A stretch of DNA of 64,000 bases from Vibrio sp. UCD-FRSSP16_30 (GCF_001676025.1 NZ_LZFW01000001.1:186001-250000), one strand, 5' to 3'; shown: positions 9,518-19,308, counted from the first letter of the stretch. Notes: generated by a model from the sequence alone, not told the origin. Translations and numbers: made by a program.

Positions 9518-10189
9518 TTAGCGAACATTCTCAAAGGCTAATGCTTTACGTTCTAATCGGCGAAGCAAGATGGTTAATAATCCATTGACCGCTAGATAGA
9601 ATGCTCCGGCAATACCAAATACCGTTAAGGTATCGTAGGTTTGCGCGTTAATTCGTTGTGCGTAACCCATCACATCCATGATCGTAATGGTACTGGCAAG
9701 TGATGTGCCTTTGAACACTAAAATTACTTCATTAGAATACGCAGGAATTGCCCGGCGAATCGCAAATGGCAGTAATACTCTAAGGCTTGCCCAGTTGTTC
9801 ATACCCAAAGCGCGACATGCTTGCCATTGCCCTGATGGGATGGCATTGAACGCCCCTTTAAATAATTGCGTACTGTAGGCTGCGGTATTGAGCGCTAATG
9901 CAAGCATTGCGCAGAACCAAGGTTGGCTTAACCAATCCCATAAAAAGCTATTTCTAATCACTTCAAATTGACCGGGACCGTAATAGATCAAAAAGATTTG
10001 AACTAATAGGGGAGTGCCCGTAAAAAGAGTGATTAAACCACGGCTCAGCCAGTGCACAATTGGAGTACGCAGGATCAACGTGAGCGTCATGCACAGTGCA
10101 AGAAAACAACCAACAACCAGAGACACCACGGTCAGATGTAAGCTAGTCATCAAGCCGTCAAGCATTTGGTAAAAATGTTCTGATGTCAT
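9518..10189 (-). CDS. artM: Arginine ABC transporter permease ArtM
   Basis: One of two inner-membrane permeases of a polar amino-acid ABC importer (HisM/GltK-type). Five or so hydrophobic segments are visible, with the cytoplasmic EAA-like loop A-C-R-A-L-G-M (around residue 135) that contacts the ATPase. The gene overlaps artQ by 4 bases and is last in artPIQM. Assignment to arginine rests on gene order and similarity of the whole cassette; histidine/lysine/ornithine importers are built the same way. Confidence 0.88.
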   Translation of the reverse strand: MTSEHFYQMLDGLMTSLHLTVVSLVVGCFLALCMTLTLILRTPIVHWLSRGLITLFTGTPLLVQIFLIYYGPGQFEVIRNSFLWDWLSQPWFCAMLALALNTAAYSTQLFKGAFNAIPSGQWQACRALGMNNWASLRVLLPFAIRRAIPAYSNEVILVFKGTSLASTITIMDVMGYAQRINAQTYDTLTVFGIAGAFYLAVNGLLTILLRRLERKALAFENVR

Positions 10190-10875
10190 GCTTTAGTACC
10201 TGCACCCATAGAGGCTTCTTGAATCGAGAAGCGAGCTTCGATAATTTTAACCAATTTTTGGGTGATAATCGTAATCACAAGATAAATCACCGCCGCCGTT
10301 GCATACCAAGTAAACGCTTGGTGTGTCGTCGCTGAGGTCAATTGCGCTTGTTTCATTAAATCGGTCACACCAATTAACGAAACGAGAGCGGTATCTTTTA
10401 ATAACACCAACCATTGGTTCATCAAGCCAGGCATGGCATGACGTACCGCTTGCGGTAATACAATCTTAATAAAGGTTCTGGTTTTGCCCAGTCCCAATGC
10501 TTTTGCCGCTTCTATATGACCACTTGGCACCGCTTTTAGTGCGCCGCGAATCGTTTGTGAAGCATAAGAGGCAAAAATAAGCCCTAGCGCGATTACGCCA
10601 GAAATAAATGGGCTGATATCAACAAAGTCCCCAGTGATTAAAAAGATCACTTGGGTGGAACCAAAGAAAATAAACAGTACAACAAGCAGTTCAGGCAGAC
10701 CACGAACTATGGTAACGAAAAGAATCGTTGGCCAAGAGAGCCATTTTTGGCGAGACATCTCACCACAGGCAAACAATACTGCCAAAATTAAGCCGACGCA
10801 TAAACTGACAAAAGCAAGTTGGACCGTAGTCCAACTTGCTTGTGCTAGAGAAGCGGAGTAACCCGTTAACTCCAT
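10186..10875 (-). CDS. artQ: Arginine ABC transporter permease ArtQ
   Basis: Partner permease of ArtM, with several hydrophobic segments and an EAA loop (E-A-A-K-A-L-G-L-G). I prefer the ATG at 10875 (229 aa), which begins one base after the artI stop codon, as expected for coupled genes. The frame can be extended to an ATG at 10899, but that would overlap artI by 23 bases. Its 3' end overlaps artM by 4 bases. E. coli ArtQ is 238 aa. Confidence 0.86.
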   Translation of the reverse strand: MELTGYSASLAQASWTTVQLAFVSLCVGLILAVLFACGEMSRQKWLSWPTILFVTIVRGLPELLVVLFIFFGSTQVIFLITGDFVDISPFISGVIALGLIFASYASQTIRGALKAVPSGHIEAAKALGLGKTRTFIKIVLPQAVRHAMPGLMNQWLVLLKDTALVSLIGVTDLMKQAQLTSATTHQAFTWYATAAVIYLVITIITQKLVKIIEARFSIQEASMGAGTKA

Positions 10876-10876
10876 A

Positions 10877-11611
10877 TTACTTACCAAAGTACTTTTCAAA
10901 AATGGCTTTGTATTCGCCGTTTTCTTTTACAGTTTTTAGAGCTGCATTTAATTGGTCAACTAGCGCTTGGTTGTCTTTATTGACTGCGATACCAAAACCG
11001 TTACCAAAGTATTCTTTGTTAGTTACTTGGTCGCCAACATAGCTAAGCTTGTCGTTTTTCTTGAACCATTCAGCCACAACAGCGGTGTCACCAAATACAG
11101 AATCGATACGGCCATTTTGCATGTCAATGAATGCATCTTGGTAGCTCGCGTAAGGAACAGCCGTTGCGCCTTTCACTTGTTCAAGTAAGTATGCTTGGTG
11201 TGTAGAACCGTTTTGTACGCCAACACGTTTGCCTTTAAGCGCAGCTTGAGACTCAAGTTTGCCTTTGATTGCAACAAATGCAGCTGAGTTATCGTAGTAA
11301 GGTTGAGTGAAGCTTACTTGTTCTTGACGTGCTGCTGTGATGTCGATACCAGAGATAGCTGCATCATAACGTTTGAATTTAAGAGCAGGAATTAAGCTAT
11401 CAAATGATTGATTGTGGAAGGTACATTTAGCGTCAATTTGTTGACATAGAGCGTTCGCCAAATCAACGTCAAAACCTTGAATTTCGTTGTTTGCATCAAC
11501 GTATTCGAAAGGCGCGTAAGTCGCTTCCATAACAAATTTAATTTCTTGTTGAGCGGCCATTGCGTGAGCAGATGTCAGGCCAATCAGTGATGCTAGTAAA
11601 ATCTTCTTCAT
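10877..11611 (-). CDS. artI: Periplasmic arginine-binding protein
   Basis: Solute-binding protein of the SBP_bac_3 family, 244 aa. A signal peptide is visible at residues 1-19, with likely cleavage after A-M-A-A. The mature protein has the family pattern Y-A-P-F-E-Y-x-D, G-F-D-V-D-L-A and R-x-D-A-A-I-S-G-I-D. It delivers arginine (or a related cationic amino acid) to ArtQM. There is only one binding-protein gene here; the E. coli locus has artI and artJ. The 56-bp gap to artP is the largest in the operon. Confidence 0.9.
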   Translation of the reverse strand: MKKILLASLIGLTSAHAMAAQQEIKFVMEATYAPFEYVDANNEIQGFDVDLANALCQQIDAKCTFHNQSFDSLIPALKFKRYDAAISGIDITAARQEQVSFTQPYYDNSAAFVAIKGKLESQAALKGKRVGVQNGSTHQAYLLEQVKGATAVPYASYQDAFIDMQNGRIDSVFGDTAVVAEWFKKNDKLSYVGDQVTNKEYFGNGFGIAVNKDNQALVDQLNAALKTVKENGEYKAIFEKYFGK

Positions 11612-11667
11612 TTGTGTTTCTCCAAAAACTGCACTGCCAACAACTGACAGCGTCTTAAGGCTTAAAA

Positions 11668-12396
11668 TTAGTGTGTAAGGTAGTCGGAAAAATTTTGTGT
11701 CGTTGGCGAAGTAAACACTTCTTTGGTGCCATTTTCCACTACTTTTCCGTCCTCTAAATACAAAACATGACTGGCGACTTTGCGTGCAAATTCAACTTCA
11801 TGCGTAACAACAACTTGAGTAATACCCGTTTCACTAAGGTTATTAATAACGTGAGCAACTTGAGAGGTGATTTCTGGATCGAGAGCCGCTGTTGGCTCAT
11901 CAAACAGTAATACGTCAGGCTTCATCATTAAAGCTCGTGCAATGGCAACACGTTGTTGTTGTCCACCAGATAATTGCAGTGGCCAAGCCTGTGCTTTATC
12001 GGCAAGTTGCAACATATCTAGGATCTTTATTGCTTCTTTTTTTGCAGATGCCTTAGATATGCCTGCTACGCGCACAGGTGCTTCGATTAGATTTTCTATC
12101 ACCGTCATGTGCGGCCATAGATTATATTGTTGAAAGACCATGCCCACTTTCTTTCTTAGGTGCAGACCTTCTTTTTCGGTCAAGCCCTTTGAAAAATCGA
12201 AGTCCATGTCAGCAACCGTTAGGCTGCCGCTGTTTGCGTTTTCTAACAAATTTAGTATACGCAGTAATGAGCTCTTACCTGCGCCACTTGGGCCCAGTAG
12301 AACTAAGGTGTCGCCTTTCTCACACTTGAAGCTTACGTCGTGCAGTACTTGCGTATCACCGTAGAACTTATTGATCTGATTGACTTGAATACTCAT
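11668..12396 (-). CDS. artP: Arginine ABC transporter ATP-binding protein
   Basis: ATPase subunit, 242 aa, first gene of artPIQM. The Walker [10 protein letters not shown], the signature L-S-G-G-Q-Q-Q-R and the Walker B L-L-F-D-E-P-T are all intact, followed by the switch His in V-V-T-H-E. It powers arginine uptake through ArtQM. Two candidate ArgR sites lie 45-83 bp upstream of the start, consistent with repression by arginine. Confidence 0.93.
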   Translation of the reverse strand: MSIQVNQINKFYGDTQVLHDVSFKCEKGDTLVLLGPSGAGKSSLLRILNLLENANSGSLTVADMDFDFSKGLTEKEGLHLRKKVGMVFQQYNLWPHMTVIENLIEAPVRVAGISKASAKKEAIKILDMLQLADKAQAWPLQLSGGQQQRVAIARALMMKPDVLLFDEPTAALDPEITSQVAHVINNLSETGITQVVVTHEVEFARKVASHVLYLEDGKVVENGTKEVFTSPTTQNFSDYLTH

Positions 12397-12440
12397 GCTA
12401 AAAAACTGTCCTAAATCTCGTACAAAGGCATAGTACCAAT

Positions 12441-12479
12441 TCTGATTGTTTATGCAAATAAAATGTATAAAAAAACGGA
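12441..12479 (-). promoter_or_regulatory. Candidate tandem ARG boxes (ArgR operator)
   Basis: Compared with the E. coli consensus WNTGAATWWWWATTCANW, the site at 12441-12458 keeps T-G-A-x-T and A-T-x-C-A and matches 13 of 16 defined positions. A weaker site at 12462-12479 follows after exactly 3 bp, the spacing typical of paired ARG boxes. They lie upstream of artP, a known ArgR target in enterobacteria. This is a motif match by eye only. Confidence 0.5.
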
Positions 12480-12558
12480 TAAATTGGCGTGTTCGCCTAG
12501 TTATGAATCAATGGCAAGTGAAAGTGCGCTTATATAATGGTGATATTAGGTTAATTAT

Positions 12559-12752
12559 ATGCCTAAATATCCCGCAATATACACATTGTTTACTATTGGT
12601 TTTGAATGAAGGCTGTTTTTGATTTTCGATGCAGGATATTGACCAATAATGTAATAGAGAAAGAGCATTTGTTTCGCCTTTGTATAAGTAAATGTGAGGT
12701 AACTCCTATGCGTAAATTTCGCAATGTGTTGTTATTGGTTTTTAATTATTAA
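12559..12752 (+). other. Two short leader-like ORFs with similar DNA
   Basis: This covers most of the 371-bp gap between artP and 12768. ORF a (12559-12609) encodes 16 residues. ORF b (12708-12752) encodes 14 residues and has GTGAGGT 8 bases before its ATG. The two DNA segments align imperfectly: both read ATGCSTAAATWTC, then CGCAAT, then ATTGGTTTT. ORF b ends 15 bp before the 97-residue gene and could be a translated leader. They may equally be a decayed duplication with no coding role. Confidence 0.3.
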
Positions 12753-12767
12753 TGACAGGTGACAAGC

Positions 12768-13061
12768 ATGCGTCTTATTGCAACTCGCGGTGACGATTGG
12801 AATCTCTATCGCGCAGCCGATCAATACTTTGAATCGAGTATTCAACTGACTGAGCAGCAGCAAAGCAGCAATGGTGAAGAGCTATTAACTAACTCTGGCA
12901 ACTTAAAACAACTGGCGTTTAATCTTGATGCCATTAATGGTTGGTTTAATGACAACAAGACCCCTGAAGATTTTCAGCGCGTTATTGTGGCTCTAGAACC
13001 TATCATTATTGAACTGTGGAAAGAGAAAAAGCTCGGGTCTTGGATGATGGAAATCTACTAA
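12768..13061 (+). CDS. Hypothetical protein, 97 aa
   Basis: I do not recognise this family. It is a small acidic, soluble protein with no membrane segment or signal peptide, and is Trp- and Gln-rich for its length. I chose the ATG at 12768, preceded by AGGTGA; an in-frame GTG three codons upstream (12759) lies inside that ribosome-binding region. It is followed after 22 bp by the rhodanese gene on the same strand, so the two are probably co-transcribed. Confidence 0.65.
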   Translation: MRLIATRGDDWNLYRAADQYFESSIQLTEQQQSSNGEELLTNSGNLKQLAFNLDAINGWFNDNKTPEDFQRVIVALEPIIIELWKEKKLGSWMMEIY

Positions 13062-13083
13062 CAAACTTAATATTAAGGTCAGC

Positions 13084-13449
13084 ATGATTAAACGTTTTAG
13101 ATTATTAGCACTTTTATTGCCTCTATTACTGTCTTTTCTATCAAGCACGGCATTAGCAAGTGAACGAGCGCAGACGGCTTGGCAATGGGTAGAGCAGGGC
13201 GCAGTAGTGATTGATGTCAGAACGCCACAAGAGTTTGCCGCGGGGCATTTAGACAATGCCATTAATATTCCGGTCTCTGAATTGTCTCAAACGGACTTGT
13301 CATTTTTAAACAAAGGTGATCATGTGGTGGTGTATTGTCGAAGTGGTAATCGCTCCGCTAATGCCGAGCAATTATTGCTAACCGAAGGCTATAAACACGT
13401 GCATAATGGAGGCGGATTACAAGAAATGAGACAGGTAGAGCCTAAGTAA
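13084..13449 (+). CDS. Exported single-domain rhodanese (PspE-like)
   Basis: Thiosulfate:cyanide sulfurtransferase-like protein, 121 aa. An N-terminal signal peptide (residues 1-24, cleavage after A-L-A) places it in the periplasm. The rhodanese fold shows V-I-D-V-R-T-P-Q-E-F, G-H-L-D-N-A-I-N-I-P and the active-site loop Y-C-R-S-G-N-R-S, whose Cys would carry the persulfide. E. coli PspE and GlpE are the nearest models. The physiological sulfur donor and acceptor cannot be read from the sequence. Confidence 0.88.
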   Translation: MIKRFRLLALLLPLLLSFLSSTALASERAQTAWQWVEQGAVVIDVRTPQEFAAGHLDNAINIPVSELSQTDLSFLNKGDHVVVYCRSGNRSANAEQLLLTEGYKHVHNGGGLQEMRQVEPK

Positions 13450-13564
13450 CTTGATTAAACTCGCAATATCAAACGAGCTTGATTAATTTAGTACTAATTC
13501 CAACAGTGGCTTTTGTCTTGTATCACTATCCTTTTTAAATCACCCGTCATTTGGATACAAAGCC

Positions 13565-15772
13565 TTGAGCCACTTTTCAAACACCGATGTTTCAAAAAAC
13601 CATGTTTCAGACACAGATGCTTCAAACAGCCATAAGCCTCAACCTTTAGAGGTTTTAAAAAACGTCTTTGGTTATGATCATTTCCGTCACCAACAACAGG
13701 CCATTGTTGATAGCATTGTTGAAGGGCAAGATGTCCTGACGTTAATGCCAACCGGTGGTGGTAAATCCATTTGTTATCAAATTCCGGCCATTGTACGCAG
13801 CGGTGTTGGGGTGGTGGTTTCGCCACTGATTGCCTTGATGAAAGATCAAGTTGATGCGTTAAGACAAGTGGGTGTAGCGTGCGCCTTTTTAAACTCCACT
13901 CAAGATCAGTATGAACAACTCGAAGTGGAAGCGTCAGTAATGCAAGGGGAAATACAACTTTTGTATGTGTCTCCTGAACGCCTATTGATGGAAAGAACGC
14001 TCAACCTATTGGAGCAAGCCAATTTATCTCTGTTTGCGATTGATGAAGCGCACTGTGTGAGTCAATGGGGACACGATTTTAGACCCGAATATCAAAAGCT
14101 GTCGATTCTGCCGCAACGTTTTCCTAACGTGCCGCGAATTGCACTTACTGCAACCGCAGATGAGCGAACAAAACAAGAGATCATCAGTCAACTGCAACTG
14201 TCTAATGCTAAGGTTTTTGTTCACAGCTTTGATCGTCCAAACATTCGTTACCACGTCAGTGAAAAAGCCAATGCCAAGCACGAAATGTGGGATTTCATTG
14301 AGCAACACCACCCTCAAGATGCGGGCATAGTATATTGCCTGTCTCGAAAGAAAGTGGAAGAAACAGCGGCTTGGTTAGCGGATAAAGGGCGATTGGCTCT
14401 GCCTTATCATGCCGGAATGCCAGTTGATCAAAAAAATCAAAATCAGCAACGCTTTTTACGTGAAGACGGCGTCATTATTGTTGCCACTATTGCCTTTGGT
14501 ATGGGGATTGATAAGCCAGATGTTCGTTTTGTGGCGCATTTGAGCTTACCAAAAAGTATCGAATCCTATTACCAAGAAACAGGGCGTGCAGGGCGAGACG
14601 GAGCGCCTGCCAATGCTTGGATGGCATATGGCCTGCAAGATTTGGTTATGCAAAAGCAGATGGTGGAAAACTCTGATGGCAATCAGCAATATAAACAGAT
14701 TCAAGTGGGTAAACTCAACGCACTACTTGGCTATTGCGAGTTGAGTTCTTGTCGCCGTCAAACATTGTTATCGTATTTTGGCGAAACTCTTGCTGAGCCT
14801 TGCGGTAATTGCGACAACTGTTTAAACCCGCCTAAAACATGGGATGGTACTCAAGCGGCGCAAAAAGCATTATCAACAGTGTATCGTTCCGAGCAGCGAT
14901 TTGGCGTTACTTATTTGGTGAATGTTCTGCTGGGTAAATCTGATGAAAAAATCAAACGCTTTGGCCATGACACATTATCCACTTTCGGCATTGGTACAGA
15001 GCTTACCGCAGAGCAGTGGAAAGGGGTATTTCGCCAATTAATCGCCATGAATTATCTGACCGTTGAAGGGATGTACAACAATTTAAAACTGACAGAGCAA
15101 TGCCGCGCCGTGTTGAGAGGCGAGCAACATATCGAGTTGAGAGAGCTAAGAAAGAGCACCAAGAAAAAGAGCAGTGCTGCGAAAAAAAGCGCCTCCTTAT
15201 CTGCTCAAGACTCCGAGTTGTTTGAAAAATTACGTGAGCTAAGAGCAAGCCTTGCTAAAGAGCAAAACGTTCCCGCTTATGTTATTTGTCATGATGCTAG
15301 TTTGGCTGATATAGCGCTAAAGCGTCCAGATAGCCTAACTGCGTTATTAGAAGTATCTGGTTTTGGTGAAGCCAAAGTGGCTAAATATGGTGAGGCTATT
15401 GTTGAATTGATGAGCCAGCAACCGAAAGCTAAACCGGCACTTAGCGCAACGGAGCAAACTTCGGTTGAATTATTTTTACAATGCCAAGACGCACAGCAAA
15501 TTGCCACGCAGCGTGGCATTGCCTTAAATACCGTCATGAGCCATTTGGCCTCAGCCATTGAACTGGGCGTATGCCAGTTAGCGCAAGTAGTTGATATTGA
15601 ACCGGCAGAATTAGAAGAGTTTGAGCTTGCGATTAAGCAACTCAATACCCTCACAGAGTACAAACTCAAACCTTTATTTGAACATTTTGCTAGCAAATAC
15701 GATTACGCCACATTGCGATGTGTTGTCAGTCATTTTGCATATCAACAGCAAGTGACGACTTTGATGGGGTAA
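13565..15772 (+). CDS. recQ: ATP-dependent DNA helicase RecQ
   Basis: 3'-5' DNA helicase for recombination and fork repair. It carries Walker A P-T-G-G-G-K-S at 62-68, the D-E-A-H box with the RecQ-specific aromatic loop following it, the helicase C domain with [15 protein letters not shown] and [10 protein letters not shown], a four-Cys zinc motif (C-R-R ... C-G-N-C-D-N-C) with RQC winged helix, and an HRDC domain near 590-660. At 735 aa it is over 100 residues longer than E. coli RecQ (about 610). The extra C-terminal part looks like a helix-turn-helix module (HTH_40-like). The start is TTG at 13565: no in-frame ATG precedes the Walker motif, and the ribosome-binding site is weak. Confidence 0.93.
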   Translation: MSHFSNTDVSKNHVSDTDASNSHKPQPLEVLKNVFGYDHFRHQQQAIVDSIVEGQDVLTLMPTGGGKSICYQIPAIVRSGVGVVVSPLIALMKDQVDALRQVGVACAFLNSTQDQYEQLEVEASVMQGEIQLLYVSPERLLMERTLNLLEQANLSLFAIDEAHCVSQWGHDFRPEYQKLSILPQRFPNVPRIALTATADERTKQEIISQLQLSNAKVFVHSFDRPNIRYHVSEKANAKHEMWDFIEQHHPQDAGIVYCLSRKKVEETAAWLADKGRLALPYHAGMPVDQKNQNQQRFLREDGVIIVATIAFGMGIDKPDVRFVAHLSLPKSIESYYQETGRAGRDGAPANAWMAYGLQDLVMQKQMVENSDGNQQYKQIQVGKLNALLGYCELSSCRRQTLLSYFGETLAEPCGNCDNCLNPPKTWDGTQAAQKALSTVYRSEQRFGVTYLVNVLLGKSDEKIKRFGHDTLSTFGIGTELTAEQWKGVFRQLIAMNYLTVEGMYNNLKLTEQCRAVLRGEQHIELRELRKSTKKKSSAAKKSASLSAQDSELFEKLRELRASLAKEQNVPAYVICHDASLADIALKRPDSLTALLEVSGFGEAKVAKYGEAIVELMSQQPKAKPALSATEQTSVELFLQCQDAQQIATQRGIALNTVMSHLASAIELGVCQLAQVVDIEPAELEEFELAIKQLNTLTEYKLKPLFEHFASKYDYATLRCVVSHFAYQQQVTTLMG

Positions 15773-15822
15773 TTTTGAACTAGTAACAAGGGATTTAAAA
15801 TTTGCTAGGCTAGGCTAGTCTA

Positions 15823-17487
15823 TTAAAACGGAATATCTGTCTCAAAGGTCATCCATTGCTGGGTAATTGGGTGGCTGAAGCTTAATTGTTGGGCATGCAA
15901 GAATAGGCGCACGTCTTTGTTTCCATACAAAGTGTCGCCAATCATAGGCATGTTCAGACCATCTTTATGAGCACAGTGCACTCGCAGTTGGTGTGTACGT
16001 CCTGTTTCTGGATACAAAAATAATTTCGTTTTACCGTCGATAACTTCGATTAATTGGTAGTGGGTTAGCGATGGCTTACCTTGTTCATAGCAGACCATTT
16101 GTCTTGGTCTGTCATACGGATCGCCGCACAAAGGTAGTGCTATTTGCCCTTCGTTTTGTGTCAGCTCCCCATCAATTAATGCCACGTAGCGTTTCTTCAC
16201 TTCACGAGAAATAAACTGCTTTTGCAGGTGCTTATTAGCGCGTTTGGTTAAGGCAAAGACCAATAGACCAGAGGTAGCCATATCTAAACGGTGCAATACA
16301 AAAGGCCCTTCAGCATCAGGATACATTTGGATTATACGATGAAAGGCTGAATCTTGAATATGGCGTCCCGGTACTGATAAAAATCCTTCCGGCTTATTGA
16401 CCACCACAATGTGTTCATCCTCATACACGATAGGCAGTGGTTTATCTTTTGCTGGGTTTTCCAGTAGTGGATTTGGATCTACCTCTAACCCTTGCAACAT
16501 ATGTGACAAAATAGGGTGGCATTTGCTCATGCATGAGGGATAAAACTGTTGGTGTTTGCGTATTTCAGATTTTGGTGACGGTCCCCACCAAAACTCTGCT
16601 AGCACTATGGGGGTGTATTGATTGAGGTACGCATATTGCAGCAGTTTAGGCGCGGCGCATTCTCCTGCGCCTGCTGGTGGCACCTTATAGGCGGTATTGG
16701 CAAATATTTGATTGAGATCTTGTCGCTCAGCATTGGCGTTTAAAAAAGCATAGTGGGCGAACACCTTATGCTGCAGCTGATTAGAGCGGGTGGCTCTGCG
16801 TTGGCGCAATTCGCTGTGCGCAGTTTCAATCTCTTGAATTTGATGCTTAACAATGTCCTGCTTATCTGCCCACTCTTTTTTGAGCCATTTTAACTGGTTT
16901 TTCTGCGCCACACTTTGTTTGGCAAGGTCGGCTTCTAGGGCGCTAAAGTCAGCTGAGTAAAGGGTTTGTTGCCCATGCATTCTTTGCTGTTTACGCTCTT
17001 TTCTGCTCTCGGCAATCTCGGCTTGAAGCTGCGTTATTTGCTGTGTGGCATCACTTGAAATTTGCGCGAATTGCTGCTTTAAAACATCAATATTCGACTT
17101 TGATTCAAACGCTTTAATCTCATTGGAAATCTGAGTCACCTCATCAAGTTCACCACGGTAAAAACTGCCTTCTTCAAGCATGTCATACACTGGTGGCACA
17201 AAGCCTTGATGGTGATTGCTGTCATTGATTTTTCCAGAAAAGGCGGACAAAAACCCCAGTTCTCCTTGGGTGTTTTTAACCACCAGAACCCCAAACATTT
17301 TCCCTCTAGTAAATGAAGAAAAGTCAGGATTCGCTTGCAACGTTTGTTGCAACTGCGTTGAAGCCATCACGCTCAAAGGGTGAGGTTCATAATAAAAAGG
17401 ATAGGTAAATCGCTCAGGTAAAGAGTAGTTCGACCCTTGTTTTGATAAGGCGGGTTCAAAGTGGGTGAATAGTGGGTCGATGCTCAT
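15823..17487 (-). CDS. RluA-family RNA pseudouridine synthase with long coiled-coil N-terminus
   Basis: The C-terminal half (about residues 350-554) is a PseudoU_synth_2 domain with the H-R-L-D motif; catalytic Asp is residue 402. It isomerises uridine in structured RNA, probably rRNA or tRNA. The N-terminal half carries a Gln/Lys/Arg-rich heptad region (about 130-240) that looks like a coiled coil. This makes the protein about twice the size of RluA or RluC. Such long family members are known in Vibrio and relatives, but I cannot assign the modified base. It is convergent with recQ. Confidence 0.88.
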   Translation of the reverse strand: MSIDPLFTHFEPALSKQGSNYSLPERFTYPFYYEPHPLSVMASTQLQQTLQANPDFSSFTRGKMFGVLVVKNTQGELGFLSAFSGKINDSNHHQGFVPPVYDMLEEGSFYRGELDEVTQISNEIKAFESKSNIDVLKQQFAQISSDATQQITQLQAEIAESRKERKQQRMHGQQTLYSADFSALEADLAKQSVAQKNQLKWLKKEWADKQDIVKHQIQEIETAHSELRQRRATRSNQLQHKVFAHYAFLNANAERQDLNQIFANTAYKVPPAGAGECAAPKLLQYAYLNQYTPIVLAEFWWGPSPKSEIRKHQQFYPSCMSKCHPILSHMLQGLEVDPNPLLENPAKDKPLPIVYEDEHIVVVNKPEGFLSVPGRHIQDSAFHRIIQMYPDAEGPFVLHRLDMATSGLLVFALTKRANKHLQKQFISREVKKRYVALIDGELTQNEGQIALPLCGDPYDRPRQMVCYEQGKPSLTHYQLIEVIDGKTKLFLYPETGRTHQLRVHCAHKDGLNMPMIGDTLYGNKDVRLFLHAQQLSFSHPITQQWMTFETDIPF

Positions 17488-17760
17488 GGGGTAACGTTGC
17501 CTCAGATACTTTAGATGCGCTTGTGCAGATAAGGCGATTGTATTGAATCACGCGCGTAACTGCCACTGTAGATATAGAAGATAATGTTATTCGAGCGACG
17601 CATATCAGGTATTAAAATAAGTGATTGGTGATAAAGCATACAATTTTCTATTGTTTCTTTGTAACGGCGATTACGACGAAGGGAGGAAATAAGCCACAAA
17701 TTGGCGATATTTCATGGGCGTAGTCACTGTCAGCCTGTTCGATAATAAAGAGAGTGTGTG

Positions 17761-18222
17761 ATGAAGAGACTATTTGGCATTATTAAGTGGATAACAAAAG
17801 CGGCTGGGGTGATCGGCGCTGTGGCCGTAACCTCATTATTTTTTTCTACCTTATCCAGTATCCATGGCAAAACCATGCCGGAGTCTGAATTTGTCGATGG
17901 TAACCCTTCCATTATAAATCTGCTTAATTCCGAAATCTTTATGGGATTAATCTTTGTGGTTACGCTCTCCATTTTTGCTTATGTCAGTTATCTATTGTGG
18001 CAATTACATGAAGTCGCTGTGCATGAAAGTGAGCATAGAAAAAGTGCTCATACCAACATTGTATTTGCCCTTTCATTATGTGGTTTGTTTATTAGCAAGA
18101 CATGGTGGGTGTTGGCGATTGTGATCGCTTTTACTCGCTGGGATATGATTGGCAACTCATTAAGTCGTGTAATTCGTCGCGGTGTTGAAAAAGAGTCGGT
18201 TGTGACACAGGAGAATAAATAA
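17761..18222 (+). CDS. Inner-membrane protein, partner of the HlyD-like adaptor
   Basis: 153 aa with three hydrophobic segments (about 10-30, 60-80 and 105-125) and basic termini. I do not recognise the family with certainty. Its position directly before an HlyD-type gene mirrors the E. coli yiaW-yiaV pair, in which YiaW is a small DUF3302 membrane protein, but the sequence is not an obvious match. GTG at 17758 is immediately followed by ATG 17761, which I chose. Its TAA is followed at once by the ATG of the next gene, so the two are translated together. Confidence 0.75.
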   Translation: MKRLFGIIKWITKAAGVIGAVAVTSLFFSTLSSIHGKTMPESEFVDGNPSIINLLNSEIFMGLIFVVTLSIFAYVSYLLWQLHEVAVHESEHRKSAHTNIVFALSLCGLFISKTWWVLAIVIAFTRWDMIGNSLSRVIRRGVEKESVVTQENK

Positions 18223-19253
18223 TGAAAGAGATTATGCTTCCTTATGTATTCATCATGTGGATCTTGGTTAAAACTGGGGTGATCAAATGGAACCTTCGCA
18301 ATGCAACGCTAATGGCTTCATTTGGTGTATTTATCGCAATGTCTTTATTTACAGTGAGTCGTTTTTGGGCCCCTGTTGATTTGACGGATAGTAGTACAGT
18401 CAAAGCGCCCCACGCGGTGTTAAGCCCATTGGTTGGGCAAAAAGTAGAAAGTGTGCATGTGACTCATAACCAAATTGTTAAAAAAGGTGACTTGCTGTAT
18501 ACACTGGAATCTACTGATTCGGTGGAACAAATCAAAGGTTTAGAGTCACAAATTCGAGCGTTAAACCACCAAATTGATGCCACTCGCACACAAATTAAGA
18601 CTGATGAAACGACAATGGCACGCCTGATAAAATTAAGAGAATATAGCAGTCAGGCAGAACGAGATGAAGTCAGAAATAGCATACAACAAGGCTACTCTCA
18701 GTTATCAGAATTAGAGGCAGAAATTGCCACTATAAAAGCACAAATATCTGAAAACGAGTGGGAAAGCGAAATGAATCAAGTTGTTGCACCGTTTGATGGG
18801 CAGATTGGGGTAGTGAATATCTCTAAAGGAACTCGTACGGGTAACATGCATATTTATGATACTGATAAGAAGTTTATGGAGATGCGAGTTAGCGACCAAA
18901 CTTATCGTTATCTCAAAGTTGGTCAGTTTGCTGAGTTTTATGTTAATTCCCACCCAGGAGAGGTATTTCGCGGTAAAGTTCATAGTATTACCAGTGGTAC
19001 TGGTGAGGCGATGGTTTCAGTGAAAAACGGTGCGCAAAGTGTCAATCAACATGTTGGTAGTAACGCAGGTGCTCACGGTCGTACGGTTATCATCGAATTT
19101 GAAGAGCCAAAAGGTTACACCATTCCTATTGGCGCTAAAGGTTCAGCATGGGTCTCGGCGGCTAAACCTCATCCAATGCTTGGTTTCATGGATATTATCG
19201 GTGGCGCAACGGTACGATTAAAATCTCTAAAGTCTTATCTAAGCGCGTTATAG
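18222..19253 (+). CDS. HlyD-family membrane fusion protein (YiaV/EmrA type)
   Basis: Periplasmic adaptor anchored by an N-terminal membrane helix (about 22-45). It has a split biotinyl-lipoyl domain (A-P-H-A-V-L-S-P-L-V-G at ~60-95 and A-P-F-D-G-Q-I-G near 190), a coiled-coil hairpin between the halves (~100-180), and a beta-barrel domain after. Such adaptors link an inner-membrane exporter to an outer-membrane channel. No pump or TolC homologue is adjacent, so the small membrane protein upstream may be its only dedicated partner. Transcription ends at the strong hairpin at 19282. Confidence 0.87.
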   Translation: MKEIMLPYVFIMWILVKTGVIKWNLRNATLMASFGVFIAMSLFTVSRFWAPVDLTDSSTVKAPHAVLSPLVGQKVESVHVTHNQIVKKGDLLYTLESTDSVEQIKGLESQIRALNHQIDATRTQIKTDETTMARLIKLREYSSQAERDEVRNSIQQGYSQLSELEAEIATIKAQISENEWESEMNQVVAPFDGQIGVVNISKGTRTGNMHIYDTDKKFMEMRVSDQTYRYLKVGQFAEFYVNSHPGEVFRGKVHSITSGTGEAMVSVKNGAQSVNQHVGSNAGAHGRTVIIEFEEPKGYTIPIGAKGSAWVSAAKPHPMLGFMDIIGGATVRLKSLKSYLSAL

Positions 19254-19281
19254 CGGGGCAGATGCATAGTATAGAACGACC

Positions 19282-19308
19282 AAAAGGCGCTAATATTAGC
19301 GCCTTTTT
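19282..19308. terminator. Bidirectional rho-independent terminator
   Basis: A perfect 13-bp inverted repeat (AAAAGGCGCTAAT 19282-19294, ATTAGCGCCTTTT 19295-19307) with A and T runs on either side. It ends the HlyD transcript and lies just past the stop of the convergent mobB-moeA gene. Confidence 0.9.

Noticed and set aside
17511..17699. 62-codon minus-strand frame upstream of the pseudouridine synthase
   Set aside because: Unusual amino-acid make-up and no ribosome-binding site; more likely chance in an AT-rich gap.
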